A stretch of 64,000 bases of DNA. It comes from Oceanispirochaeta sp. M1. GTDB lineage: Bacteria > Spirochaetota > Spirochaetia > DSM-2461. Every line of letters starts with the position of its first letter. The first letter of the stretch is position 1. The notes beneath the pieces are model-generated. The model ran no database searches. It had not been told where the DNA came from and worked only from the letters and a program-made list of their open reading frames with translations. Positions 25,401 through 34,217 of the stretch are shown piece by piece. The position numbers and the translations under genes are program-made. The DNA is taken from NCBI RefSeq assembly GCF_003346715.1, contig NZ_QQPQ01000003.1:62001-126000 (forward strand), read 5' to 3'.

Positions 25401-25677
25401 ACTTCGAAGAGAATACTCACATAACTGCAGTCTTGTCAATTTCTATGAATATATATAAAACAGCGTTTCAAAAAATATTTATATATTGTGTTATGGAAAA
25501 GGTACAGAATTCAGAGACTCTTCAGAGTCTTTCAAAGAGAGCACAAGGCAGTATCATGTGAAAATCCATATTGTCATCAGCCCCTTTGGCCGATGTTTGA
25601 GTAAGGAGCTTTTTTTTAAATTTCTAACATTTTTTTTTTTGATTTACTGTATAATATTATTAGTGTGAGGCATAAGA

Positions 25678-27003
25678 ATGAGTGTAAATAATGTCAAGAC
25701 TTTTGTTATTGATACCAATGTTCTGATTCATCGTCCTGATGCCATTCTGTCATTCCGGGACAGTGAAGTTGTCATTCCCATCTGGGTTCTGGAAGAACTG
25801 GACAAACTTAAAGGTGAACTTGAAGGACGTGGAAGAAGCGCCCGTGCAGCAATCCGTTTTCTGAATGAGGTCAGTCGTCACGGCAACCTTCAGCAGGGTG
25901 TCAAACTGGAATCCGGCGGAACTTTGAAAGTCGTTCTGGATTATGACAGATCTGTAGAGGATTCACTCTCATCAACAAAGATGGATAATAAGATTATTCT
26001 CTGTGCCAAATATCTGCAGCGAAACAGTCTGGAAAGAAGAAATCCTGATGTATTTTTTGTTTCTAAGGATATTAATGCAAGAATCAAGGCTATTTCCATA
26101 GGAATCAAGGCCGTTGATTATGAAAAACATAAGATCAATATCCAGCATCTATACGATGGATTTAGAGAACTCCATGGTGAAAAACAGGTAATAAAAGAGC
26201 TGAAGAAGAGTGGTGAAACTCCAATTCCCGATGTTTCTGTCTTTCCCAATGAGTATCTGATCCTGAAAGAAAATGCAGATTCCAAATCCTTTATACTCGC
26301 ACGCTGCGATACAAAAGACGGGATGCTCCGTCTGGTGGAATCAACAATTGAACCGGTTCTTGGTATTCGCCCACTCAATCCGGAGCAGCGAATTGCCCTC
26401 GATCTTTTATTAAATGACAATATCAATCTGGTCACATTGATCGGAAAAGCAGGGACTGGAAAAACCCTGCTCTCACTGGCCGCAGGTCTCAGAAAAACCA
26501 TGGAAGAGAAAAACTATACCAGAGTGCTTTTAAGCCGTCCGATTATTCCAATGGGAAAGGATATCGGTTATCTTCCGGGTGCCAAAAGTCAGAAAATGAG
26601 TCACTGGATGCAGCCGCTCTTTGACAATCTGGAGTATATCATTGATGTGGCTCATAAACAGAATCTCAAGAGTATCGACCAGGTTATGAATAACAAAATT
26701 ATTGAAATTGAAGCCCTTACCTATATCAGGGGAAGATCTCTGCCAAAGCAGTATATTATTATTGATGAGGCTCAGAATCTCTCTCCCCATGAAGTTAAAA
26801 CAATTGTCAGCCGCGCAGGGGAGGGTACCAAGGTTGTAATAACCGGAGATCCTCATCAGATAGATAATCCCTATCTGGATGCCGAATCAAATGGCCTTAC
26901 CTGTCTTGTTGAAGCCTTCAGGGATGTCGACATTGCAGGACATGTAACCCTGGGACATTCAGAGAGAAGTCCTCTGGCGGAATTGGCATCGGAGTTATTG
27001 TAA
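25678..27003 (+). CDS. PIN domain - PhoH-like ATPase fusion (YlaK type)
   Basis: A 441-residue protein. Residues about 8-150 are a PIN-type nuclease domain (FVIDTNVLIHRP with the first acidic residue, LEELDKLKG, and DNKIILCAKYL). Residues about 225-441 are a PhoH-type P-loop ATPase: Walker A LIGKAGTGKTLLS and Walker B YIIIDEAQNLSPHE. Members are thought to couple ATP-driven remodelling to RNA cleavage, but the substrate is not established. GAGG precedes ATG 25678; TATAAT at 25650-25655 is a likely -10. Followed by two small genes on the same strand. Confidence 0.9.
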   Translation: MSVNNVKTFVIDTNVLIHRPDAILSFRDSEVVIPIWVLEELDKLKGELEGRGRSARAAIRFLNEVSRHGNLQQGVKLESGGTLKVVLDYDRSVEDSLSSTKMDNKIILCAKYLQRNSLERRNPDVFFVSKDINARIKAISIGIKAVDYEKHKINIQHLYDGFRELHGEKQVIKELKKSGETPIPDVSVFPNEYLILKENADSKSFILARCDTKDGMLRLVESTIEPVLGIRPLNPEQRIALDLLLNDNINLVTLIGKAGTGKTLLSLAAGLRKTMEEKNYTRVLLSRPIIPMGKDIGYLPGAKSQKMSHWMQPLFDNLEYIIDVAHKQNLKSIDQVMNNKIIEIEALTYIRGRSLPKQYIIIDEAQNLSPHEVKTIVSRAGEGTKVVITGDPHQIDNPYLDAESNGLTCLVEAFRDVDIAGHVTLGHSERSPLAELASELL

Positions 27004-27004
27004 T

Positions 27005-27331
27005 ATGCCGGAGTATTCAAAGAAAATTAAATCAGAATTAGTCAAACTTAAGAAGAAAGCCTTCCTTACAGCTCAGAAGAGTGAATTGGAAATTCTCAGC
27101 AAAGAGTTTGATAAGTGGAAAAAGAAACGTATCTCTGCCGATGCCCTGGAGCTGGCCATTGATAATCATAAAGGTTTCAAAAAAGAGATTCTGGAAAATC
27201 AGTATCAGGAAGACGGCGATCCGGGCATTCCTGTGGCCGATGCTTTAATCAGAGGCTATCTTAAAAGAGAAGATTTAAGCAGGGATGCATATTATTCTAT
27301 TGAGATTTTGATTGATCTGAGTAATATTTAA
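27005..27331 (+). CDS. Small charged protein of unknown function
   Basis: A 108-residue soluble, Lys/Glu-rich protein that I do not recognise. The first 45 residues are basic and probably helical (KKIKSELVKLKKKAF), the rest acidic with predicted helices. It starts two bases after the PIN-PhoH stop codon, so it is in the same transcript and may work with that protein. No signal peptide, no enzyme motif. Confidence 0.75.
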   Translation: MPEYSKKIKSELVKLKKKAFLTAQKSELEILSKEFDKWKKKRISADALELAIDNHKGFKKEILENQYQEDGDPGIPVADALIRGYLKREDLSRDAYYSIEILIDLSNI

Positions 27332-27366
27332 AGTAGGACCTTTGTGTCTTATTTTGAGGAGATGCT

Positions 27367-27609
27367 ATGGATGAGGTAAAATTCTGCTCCTATTGCGGCA
27401 AACTGACCAGCTCCAGTTACAGCTACTGTCCCTGGTGTGGAAAGAGTCTCGAAAATAAAGGCAATATTGCTGAAGTAATAAATACATCTCTCGATAAACT
27501 GGAAAAAAATCAGATGGAAGATCGTCTGATGGAACTTGAGAAGCTTGAAATTTGTCTGGAAAATCTTGAAGAAGAGATAGAAGCCTTTCTTTCCAAAGCC
27601 TCATCCTGA
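27367..27609 (+). CDS. Zinc-ribbon plus coiled-coil small protein
   Basis: An 80-residue protein. CSYCG (7-11) and CPWCG (20-24) form a CxxC-CxxC zinc ribbon; the rest is an acidic coiled-coil-like helix with many Leu and Glu. It sits 35 bases after the previous small gene with AGGAG upstream. Such ribbons bind nucleic acid or protein; no role can be assigned, but placement in the PIN-PhoH cluster suggests RNA-related work. Confidence 0.8.
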   Translation: MDEVKFCSYCGKLTSSSYSYCPWCGKSLENKGNIAEVINTSLDKLEKNQMEDRLMELEKLEICLENLEEEIEAFLSKASS

Positions 27610-27656
27610 TTTTAGACCTTTTCTTATTGTCATAATAAACCGATAATAAACAGCAT

Positions 27657-29921
27657 ATGCGCCGAATAATTTCATTATTTATACTATTACTCACTCTTTC
27701 AGTACTCCTGCCTGCACAACAACGGAAGCTTGAATTCATATCACCCGATATAAATGACCGTAATGAAATAATCATGACGGTTAAGCTGCCTTCTCTTTCA
27801 GGGAATACCTACAGAACACTTGTTCGGGGGCGTGCAGATACTCTGGCTCTGGAAGCACTGACTCTTTTTCCGGAAAAATCTTTCTATTTTCCATCAAGAA
27901 ATGAAGTTATGGTTTATAACCATTTTGGTTGTTACGGCTTTGACGGAGACAACGGGAACTGGCAGGAATTAAATTTTATGCCCTCCTTCTCATCGGGACA
28001 GCCTATTTCTCCACTTTCACTGAGAACTCTGGAAATGAGTCCCGACGGGCGTTATGCCGCCTATATCAGAGAAGATGAAGAGAATACGGCATCTCTGATA
28101 TTATATGACAGGGATATGCAGGTCAGCCTCACAGTTACAAGCCGTTTGAAAAGGGAATATCTGGAAAAAATAGTGAAGTGGGCTCCCGATTCAAAGTATT
28201 TTATCTATCGCCGGGGACGTGATCTTTATTATTTCTCTATTGAACAGTATCAGTCGGGACGTATCCCGGCAGAATCTTTTAGAAACACCGGTTTCAAGGA
28301 TATGCAGTCGGTACAGTGGAAAGCGGGAAATTATCTTTATATTCTGAAAGAGAGACATCTGTATAGAATTCATAGCTCTGAGTTTTTTACACGCTCCTTC
28401 TATTCAGAACCCTTCAGACGGGGAACAGTCAGGGGCCGATTGCCTGTTAATTATGATCCTGTCTTTGACAGCTATGTGCTGAATGACGGCGGAACTGATC
28501 TCTTTCTTATCAAGAATGGTCAGTATGGAATGGTTATTCCTCTTGCCTACGATATAGAGAGCCCGGAAGCAGCTCAGACTCCGTTGATTAATCTTGGTTC
28601 TGATAATGAGATCCTCAGCGCTGAATGGCTTGAAAATGATATTCTCATACTTCTTGTGGGGAGCAGAAAAGACGGAAAATCAACTCTTTTTCGCTATGAG
28701 GACAGGAAACAACCCTTTTTTCTCCCTCTGCGCAGCGGATCATTCAGCGGTCTTTCAGCTTCTCCTGATGGCAGCCGATTTGCCCTTTTTACAGAGGATT
28801 CTGTTGATATATATAAAGCACATGAAGATACAGCAGTAAACAGCTTCAGTCATAATGAGGCTATGCAGCTCCACTGGGGCAGTGATGTCTATTATTCTCT
28901 GGGGAAAAAAACCATAAGAACCCTCGATCCTCTGAAAGGAAGTTCCAGAGTTATCGGACTGAGTCAGAGTGATGCTGCCGGTTTTAATGCAGGTGGTGAT
29001 CTGATATGTGGAATCGGAGATAATCAATTCCGCTATGACGAAGCACTCAGCTGGATACCATTGAAAGATGATGTTGAGATAAGTGGAGCAAAGAACACAA
29101 CAAAAGAGTATCGAATCTATCTGGAGAATCTCCGGGGCGGCTGGTACTCTTCATCATTGAAAGTCAGAAATATTGAAAGCTACTATACTTCGGATTTTAT
29201 CCCTCCCTTTCATTCTCAGTTCAGTCTTGAGGTTCCTCAACAGCTGCGGCCGGACAGTAGTTCTAATCCCTGGTACTTTGATCATGGTCAGAGTACAGAG
29301 CGAAAAGAAGTAGCTCTTGTTATCAATGCTGTTGATTCAGCAGAAGGAACTGCCCGGCTTCTGAAGACACTTGAAAGCTACAGTGTCCAGACAACATTTT
29401 TTATAAATGGAGATTTTATCCATGCCAATCCAATGGAGACAAAAATCATTGCCGAAAGCGGGCATACCGTGGGGTCATTGTTCTATACCTGGTTTGATTT
29501 ATCAGCCCCTGGTTATCAGATAGATAAAACATTTCTCAAGAAAGGGTTAGCAAGGAATGAGGATGATTATTTCATCGCTACAGGGCGTGAAATGGCAATG
29601 CTCTGGCATACACCCGGATATTATATAAATTCTGAAATCCTTGAGACTTCAGCATCTATGCAGTATGTTTTTATAGGGACGGACATTCCGGTTCAGGATA
29701 GAATCAACAGAATAAATGCACCTACATACAATGCCGTTGAAGAAGCTGAACAACTGCTTCTCAGAATTAAACCCGGTTCAATTATTTCTTTGACTCTGGG
29801 AGAAGAGGCGGGGCAGAATGAATATCTGTTCCAGATGCTTCCAATGATATTTGATGAACTTGTAAGGAATGGTTATGAATTTGTCGACCTTCAGGATATG
29901 ATGCAGAGCAGTTTGTATTAG
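27657..29921 (+). CDS. Secreted beta-propeller-like protein with degenerate polysaccharide-deacetylase domain
   Basis: A 754-residue exported protein. Signal peptide about residues 1-21 (FILLLTLSVLLPAQQ). Residues about 30-500 are WD/TolB-like strands (SPDGRYAAYI, APDSKYFIY, SPDGSRFALF), fitting a beta-propeller. Residues about 545-750 resemble a NodB polysaccharide deacetylase (VALVINAVDSAEGTARLLKTL, QTTFFINGDFI, ESGHTVGS). The usual TFDDG motif reads NAVDS and the HTxxH motif reads HTVGS, so the first Asp and last His are missing; catalysis is doubtful and a cell-wall-binding role is possible. No clear ribosome site before ATG 27657. Confidence 0.75.
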   Translation: MRRIISLFILLLTLSVLLPAQQRKLEFISPDINDRNEIIMTVKLPSLSGNTYRTLVRGRADTLALEALTLFPEKSFYFPSRNEVMVYNHFGCYGFDGDNGNWQELNFMPSFSSGQPISPLSLRTLEMSPDGRYAAYIREDEENTASLILYDRDMQVSLTVTSRLKREYLEKIVKWAPDSKYFIYRRGRDLYYFSIEQYQSGRIPAESFRNTGFKDMQSVQWKAGNYLYILKERHLYRIHSSEFFTRSFYSEPFRRGTVRGRLPVNYDPVFDSYVLNDGGTDLFLIKNGQYGMVIPLAYDIESPEAAQTPLINLGSDNEILSAEWLENDILILLVGSRKDGKSTLFRYEDRKQPFFLPLRSGSFSGLSASPDGSRFALFTEDSVDIYKAHEDTAVNSFSHNEAMQLHWGSDVYYSLGKKTIRTLDPLKGSSRVIGLSQSDAAGFNAGGDLICGIGDNQFRYDEALSWIPLKDDVEISGAKNTTKEYRIYLENLRGGWYSSSLKVRNIESYYTSDFIPPFHSQFSLEVPQQLRPDSSSNPWYFDHGQSTERKEVALVINAVDSAEGTARLLKTLESYSVQTTFFINGDFIHANPMETKIIAESGHTVGSLFYTWFDLSAPGYQIDKTFLKKGLARNEDDYFIATGREMAMLWHTPGYYINSEILETSASMQYVFIGTDIPVQDRINRINAPTYNAVEEAEQLLLRIKPGSIISLTLGEEAGQNEYLFQMLPMIFDELVRNGYEFVDLQDMMQSSLY

Positions 29922-30039
29922 CCTGTTTAAAATAGATTTGTCTACAGAATATGAACTGTTTTAGCCTTGATTATTCTGCAGATGATATATATTTTTTACA
30001 ACACAGGAAAACAAAATATTTTTTTATGAAACTTTTATT

Positions 30040-30066
30040 TAAGAATCGACTGAATATTGCCGAGAA
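30040..30066 (+). promoter_or_regulatory. Sigma-28 (FliA)-type flagellar promoter of fliS
   Basis: TAAG (30040-30043), exactly 15 bases, then GCCGAGAA (30059-30066). This is 10 of 12 matches to the FliA consensus TAAA-N15-GCCGATAA. The transcript would begin near 30074, before the ribosome site GGGGAGG (30082-30088). Confidence 0.7.
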
Positions 30067-30098
30067 TATATTGAAGAATTAGGGGAGGATTTTCTTAC

Positions 30099-30515
30099 AT
30101 GAATAAAAATCCGTTAAATGCCTATCGTCAGACTAAAGTTAAAACAGCCAGTCAGGGTCGCCTGATTGTTATGTTGTATGACGAGGCTTTAAAACAGCTG
30201 GATATTGGAATAGAAGAAATGAACAGGCCTCAGAAAAGGCTGGACAAGGTTCATAACTGTATTGTTAAGACCCAGGATGTTATAACTGAACTGATGGCTT
30301 CCCTCGATTTTGAAAAGGGCGGAGATATCGCCACTAATCTTTATAATTTGTATATGTTTTTCAATAAGCAGCTGCTGCAGGCAAATATGGATAAAACTTC
30401 AGATTCATTAAGCGAAATACGCCGTATGATGAATGAACTCCGTACAGCATGGGCCTCCATTGAAGGACAGCCGCATACCGGAGCATCTCCTCTGGGTGTC
30501 AATATAGCAGGTTGA
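30099..30515 (+). CDS. fliS: Flagellar export chaperone FliS
   Basis: A 138-residue helical chaperone that binds newly made flagellin in the cytosol and prevents early filament assembly. The N-terminal NPLNAYRQTKVKTASQGRLIVMLYDEALKQL (first 36 residues, read in pieces) is the family hallmark, and length is normal. It has a strong ribosome site (GGGGAGG) and a sigma-28-like promoter at 30040-30066, consistent with late flagellar class control. Flagellin genes themselves are not in the window. Confidence 0.93.
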   Translation: MNKNPLNAYRQTKVKTASQGRLIVMLYDEALKQLDIGIEEMNRPQKRLDKVHNCIVKTQDVITELMASLDFEKGGDIATNLYNLYMFFNKQLLQANMDKTSDSLSEIRRMMNELRTAWASIEGQPHTGASPLGVNIAG

Positions 30516-30518
30516 TTC

Positions 30519-30932
30519 ATGCCTTCCGTCGGGCAGTGGTTTCCTCTCCAGATTAAAACCCTCTGCAGTGACTACCGTGAATATAATAAAGTTATCCTTT
30601 ATCTGATCAAACAAAGTGAAAACCCTCTCAAGTCAAAATTTGACAGAATCCTTCTCGAAGAAAAGAGACTTTCTGAAAAAATTCTCCATGAGGAGAAGAT
30701 TCTGTCTCGCTGGCTTGATGATGCCGCATCTTTTAAAGAGGAATTCAGCGAAGAATTATCCCGACTGCAGGATCTGAGAAATGAATCTCTTAAATTGCGG
30801 AATAAGGGTAGAAGCTCCCTCAAAACTGGATTAACCTTAGTAGATCAGGAGCAGCATAAAATTGAAAAGAATTTGCTGCCCAAATCTACAAAAAAGGAAG
30901 CAGCTCCACGGCTGATTGACATTACACTATGA
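30519..30932 (+). CDS. Coiled-coil protein after fliS, possible FlgN/FliT-like chaperone
   Basis: A 137-residue, almost wholly helical charged protein (LLEEKRLSEKILHEEKIL, EELSRLQDLRNESLKLRNK). It starts three bases after the fliS stop and its own stop overlaps polA (ATGA at 30929-30932). Size, coil pattern and position beside fliS fit a flagellar secretion chaperone such as FlgN or FliT, but there is no diagnostic motif, so this is inference. Confidence 0.55.
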   Translation: MPSVGQWFPLQIKTLCSDYREYNKVILYLIKQSENPLKSKFDRILLEEKRLSEKILHEEKILSRWLDDAASFKEEFSEELSRLQDLRNESLKLRNKGRSSLKTGLTLVDQEQHKIEKNLLPKSTKKEAAPRLIDITL

Positions 30933-33619
30933 AAGATCCTCTCTATCTTCTGGACGGTTACAGTCTAATATACCGTTCCTACTTCGGATTCATCCGTAAT
31001 CCTCTCAAAAATCCTGAAGGAAAGAATATATCCGCCGTTTTCGGTTTTTTCAGAGCCCTTATCAATATCCTGAATAAAAGGGATACCTGTCGTTTTGTTG
31101 TCACCATGGATTCAAAAACCAAGACTTTCCGTCATGACATGTATCCCGAATATAAAGCCACAAGAGATAAGTCTCCCGATGATCTGTTTGAGCAGATTCC
31201 CATTATTGAAGAAATCCTTAAGCTGATGGAGATTCCGACCATCAGGGTTGATGGTTTCGAGGCTGATGACATCATGGGTACTCTGGCTGTCCGTGCGCGG
31301 GAAGAAGACAGGCCCTGCTATATTATTACCGGAGATAAAGACCTGCTTCAGTTTGCGGGTGACGGTATCAAAATCATGAAGCTTGAAAAGGGCCAATTCA
31401 TCGAGATGGACCGGGACGAGGTCTTTGAAGACAAGGGAGTCTGGCCTGAGCAGATTGTTGATTACCTCTCTCTTGTAGGTGATACGGCAGATAATATTCC
31501 CGGAGCCGCAGGAATCGGTCCCAAGACAGCGTCAAAACTTCTGCAGGACTATGGGACTCTGGACGGTATATACGAACATCTGGATAAGATAAAAAGTAAG
31601 AATCAGCAACAGAAGCTGATTGATAGTAAAGAGAACGCCTATTTCAGCAAAGAGCTGGTTATTATTCGCGTGGATGTGCCTGTGGATATGACTGTTGATG
31701 AGATGCTGGTGAAAAATCTTCACTCTGAGGAGGCTGCGAGGCTTCTGATGAAAGAGGGAATGCAGAGCCTGGCATTGGAACTGGTTCCCGATCTCAGTAT
31801 CAGTGAAGATCCTGAAGATGAGAGAGCAGCAGCCGAAAAGGGTGAATACAGTGCCGTTCTGAGTGTTGAAGACCTTGATAAATGGATTCAGGCTGTTCGT
31901 GACAAGGGTATGGTTTCTCTGGATACCGAAACCGACAGTATAAATGCCATGAAGGCTAATCCTGTTGGTATATGTCTCTCTGTGGGAGACGAAAAAGCCT
32001 GTTATATCCCTATCCGGGCAGAGGGTGCTGACTGTCTGCCTGAAGATCTTATCCGCAGTAAAATGAAAGAGCTCCTGGAAGATGAAAAGATAAAAATCAT
32101 CGGACAGAATATAAAATATGATTACAAGGTTCTCAGGCGATGGGGAATCAATCCGGCCAATCTCTATTTTGATACCATGATTGCTGCCTGGATGATAGAT
32201 GCGGGCTCTCCTCTGAATATGGATTTTCTTGCAGAGCGCTATCTTGCCTATAAGACTGTACATTTCAAGGATGTAGTTCCCAAAGGGGGAATATTCTCGG
32301 ATGTCCCTCTTGAGGATGCTGTAGATTATGCCGCCGAAGATGCGGATGTCACCTGGCGTCTGTACGAAGTACTTAAAAAGAAGCTTGAAGAAGATAATCT
32401 GGGTGATCTGTTCAGCAGCCTGGAGATGGAACTTGTCCGTATTTTTGCAGATATGGAGATACGCGGTATTTCTCTGAACAGGGAAGAGCTTATCGAATAC
32501 GGTGTTGAGCTTGAAGAAGCCCTGACAGTTCTCAGAACCGAAATTTATGATCTCTGCGGTAAAGAATTCAATATCAACTCTACAAAACAGCTACAGGAAG
32601 TACTGTTTACAGACAGAAAACTGCAGCCCACCAAGAAAACAAAGAGCGGATATTCAACGGATACATCCGTACTGAAACAGCTTGCCGAAGAAGATCCTGT
32701 ACCCGAAAAAATTCTTGTTCACAGAGCATTGGCAAAACTTAAATCCACCTATGTGGATACACTTCCAAAGATGGTACATCCCGACAGCGGCCGTATTCAT
32801 ACATCCTTTGTTCAGACAGGAACGGCTACAGGAAGAATTTCAAGTAAAGATCCCAATCTGCAGAATATTCCTGTAAAAGATGAGAACGGAAGACGGATCA
32901 GACGGGCTTTCAGACCAAAGGAAGGATCTGTTTTCCTCTCTGCAGACTACTCGCAGATTGAGCTTGTTGTTCTGGCTCATCTTTCCCAGGACTCCGGTCT
33001 GAAAGAGGCATTTATCAGCGGTGATGATGTTCACAGCAAGACTGCGGCAACAATTTTCAAAGTTGATATTGCCGAGGTAACTCCGGCTCAGAGGCGTATC
33101 GCCAAGACCATCAACTTCGGTGTTATGTATGGTATGTCTGCTTTCCGACTCTCCAATGAACTTAAGATTTCAAGAGGGGAGGCTGCCGGGTTTATCGAGA
33201 CCTATTTTGAAGAGTATTCCGGAATTAAAAAGTTTGTTGATGATACGGTTGCTCAGGCAGAGATCGACGGCGGAGTCTATACAATTCTTGGCCGTTTCCG
33301 TCCTGTCAGGGAAATTACCAGTAAGAATAAAATGGAAAAATCTGCTGCCGTCAGGGTTGCTGTAAATACCAGGATTCAGGGTTCGGCAGCGGATATAGTT
33401 AAAAGAGCCATGATTGGTATTGACTGGGCCATAAAACAGAGAAATCTCAAGGCCTCCGTTCTGTTACAGGTTCATGATGAGATTATCCTGGAGGTACCCG
33501 AAGATGAAGTTGAGACCTGTAAGTTTCTTCTGTCAAAGGTGATGGAAAGTGCATGGGAGATGGATGTGCCCCTTAGAGTCAACGTAGAAGAGGGTGCCAA
33601 CTGGGGAGATATTCACTAG
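30929..33619 (+). CDS. polA: DNA polymerase I
   Basis: An 896-residue polymerase with three domains. Residues about 1-290 are the 5'-3' nuclease (LLDGYSLIYRSYF, VDGFEADDIMGT, YIITGDKDLLQF, GDTADNIPGAAGIGPKTASKLL). Residues about 300-490 are the 3'-5' proofreading domain with intact motifs (SLDTETDS, GQNIKYDYKVL, YAAEDADVTWRLY). Residues about 500-896 are family A polymerase (SADYSQIELVVLAH, RRIAKTINFGVMYGM, QVHDEIILEVP). It repairs DNA and processes Okazaki fragments. It overlaps the upstream coiled-coil gene by 4 bases and precedes coaE by 2. Confidence 0.96.
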   Translation: MKDPLYLLDGYSLIYRSYFGFIRNPLKNPEGKNISAVFGFFRALINILNKRDTCRFVVTMDSKTKTFRHDMYPEYKATRDKSPDDLFEQIPIIEEILKLMEIPTIRVDGFEADDIMGTLAVRAREEDRPCYIITGDKDLLQFAGDGIKIMKLEKGQFIEMDRDEVFEDKGVWPEQIVDYLSLVGDTADNIPGAAGIGPKTASKLLQDYGTLDGIYEHLDKIKSKNQQQKLIDSKENAYFSKELVIIRVDVPVDMTVDEMLVKNLHSEEAARLLMKEGMQSLALELVPDLSISEDPEDERAAAEKGEYSAVLSVEDLDKWIQAVRDKGMVSLDTETDSINAMKANPVGICLSVGDEKACYIPIRAEGADCLPEDLIRSKMKELLEDEKIKIIGQNIKYDYKVLRRWGINPANLYFDTMIAAWMIDAGSPLNMDFLAERYLAYKTVHFKDVVPKGGIFSDVPLEDAVDYAAEDADVTWRLYEVLKKKLEEDNLGDLFSSLEMELVRIFADMEIRGISLNREELIEYGVELEEALTVLRTEIYDLCGKEFNINSTKQLQEVLFTDRKLQPTKKTKSGYSTDTSVLKQLAEEDPVPEKILVHRALAKLKSTYVDTLPKMVHPDSGRIHTSFVQTGTATGRISSKDPNLQNIPVKDENGRRIRRAFRPKEGSVFLSADYSQIELVVLAHLSQDSGLKEAFISGDDVHSKTAATIFKVDIAEVTPAQRRIAKTINFGVMYGMSAFRLSNELKISRGEAAGFIETYFEEYSGIKKFVDDTVAQAEIDGGVYTILGRFRPVREITSKNKMEKSAAVRVAVNTRIQGSAADIVKRAMIGIDWAIKQRNLKASVLLQVHDEIILEVPEDEVETCKFLLSKVMESAWEMDVPLRVNVEEGANWGDIH

Positions 33620-33621
33620 AT

Positions 33622-34212
33622 ATGATTATCGGTCTGGCTGGTAAAAGCTGCTCCGGCAAGAATCAGGTGGCAGCTATCCTCAAAGAAAGGGGTTTTGATA
33701 CCTTGGACATGGACCTGATGGCTCATGACAGCCTTAATTCCCTGGCTGCCTCTCTCTCTGCCGCATTCGGCAGTGATATCCTTGATGAGGATGATAATGT
33801 CGACCGGATAACTCTGGGTGCAAAGGTATTCAATAAGCCTGATTCACTGCAGAGGCTGGAGGATATTCTTTATCCGGAACTTCATAGAGAGCTTGATGAC
33901 TATATCAGAAATATGAAGGAAGGAACCTCCCTTATTGTGAATGCAGCCGCCCTGGAAAAAGCTGATTTCTGGAAAAAATGTGATCATATACTCTGGGTGC
34001 AGGCACCCTTCTTAATTCGTCTTTACAGGGCCTGGAAAAGAGACAGCCGTTCCCTTGAAAATCTAATGAGCCGATTCCGGTCTCAGAGGGAACTTAAGTC
34101 TCAATATTTTTTTTCCAGAGTCGATACTTATATTATAAGAAACAGTTCCACCCGGGCAGTATTGCGTAAAAGGGTGGACAAGTGGATAAAACATCTTCCA
34201 CCGGAGAGATAA
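33622..34212 (+). CDS. coaE: Dephospho-CoA kinase (divergent P-loop)
   Basis: A 196-residue P-loop kinase for the last step of coenzyme A synthesis. The N-terminal IIGLAGKSCSGKNQVA occupies the Walker A position, but the residue after the Lys is Asn where Ser or Thr is usual. Further family features are LDMDLMAHDSL, RITLGAKVF (the conserved Arg region) and KRDSRSLENLMSRFRSQ with lid arginines. The polA-coaE order is common in bacteria and supports the call. It starts two bases after polA. Confidence 0.8.
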   Translation: MIIGLAGKSCSGKNQVAAILKERGFDTLDMDLMAHDSLNSLAASLSAAFGSDILDEDDNVDRITLGAKVFNKPDSLQRLEDILYPELHRELDDYIRNMKEGTSLIVNAAALEKADFWKKCDHILWVQAPFLIRLYRAWKRDSRSLENLMSRFRSQRELKSQYFFSRVDTYIIRNSSTRAVLRKRVDKWIKHLPPER

Positions 34213-34217
34213 ACTGT

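Noticed and set aside
25486-25668. 60-residue ORF before the PIN-PhoH gene
   Set aside because: No ribosome site, low-complexity Phe-rich end in a T-rich tract, and it overlaps the likely promoter.
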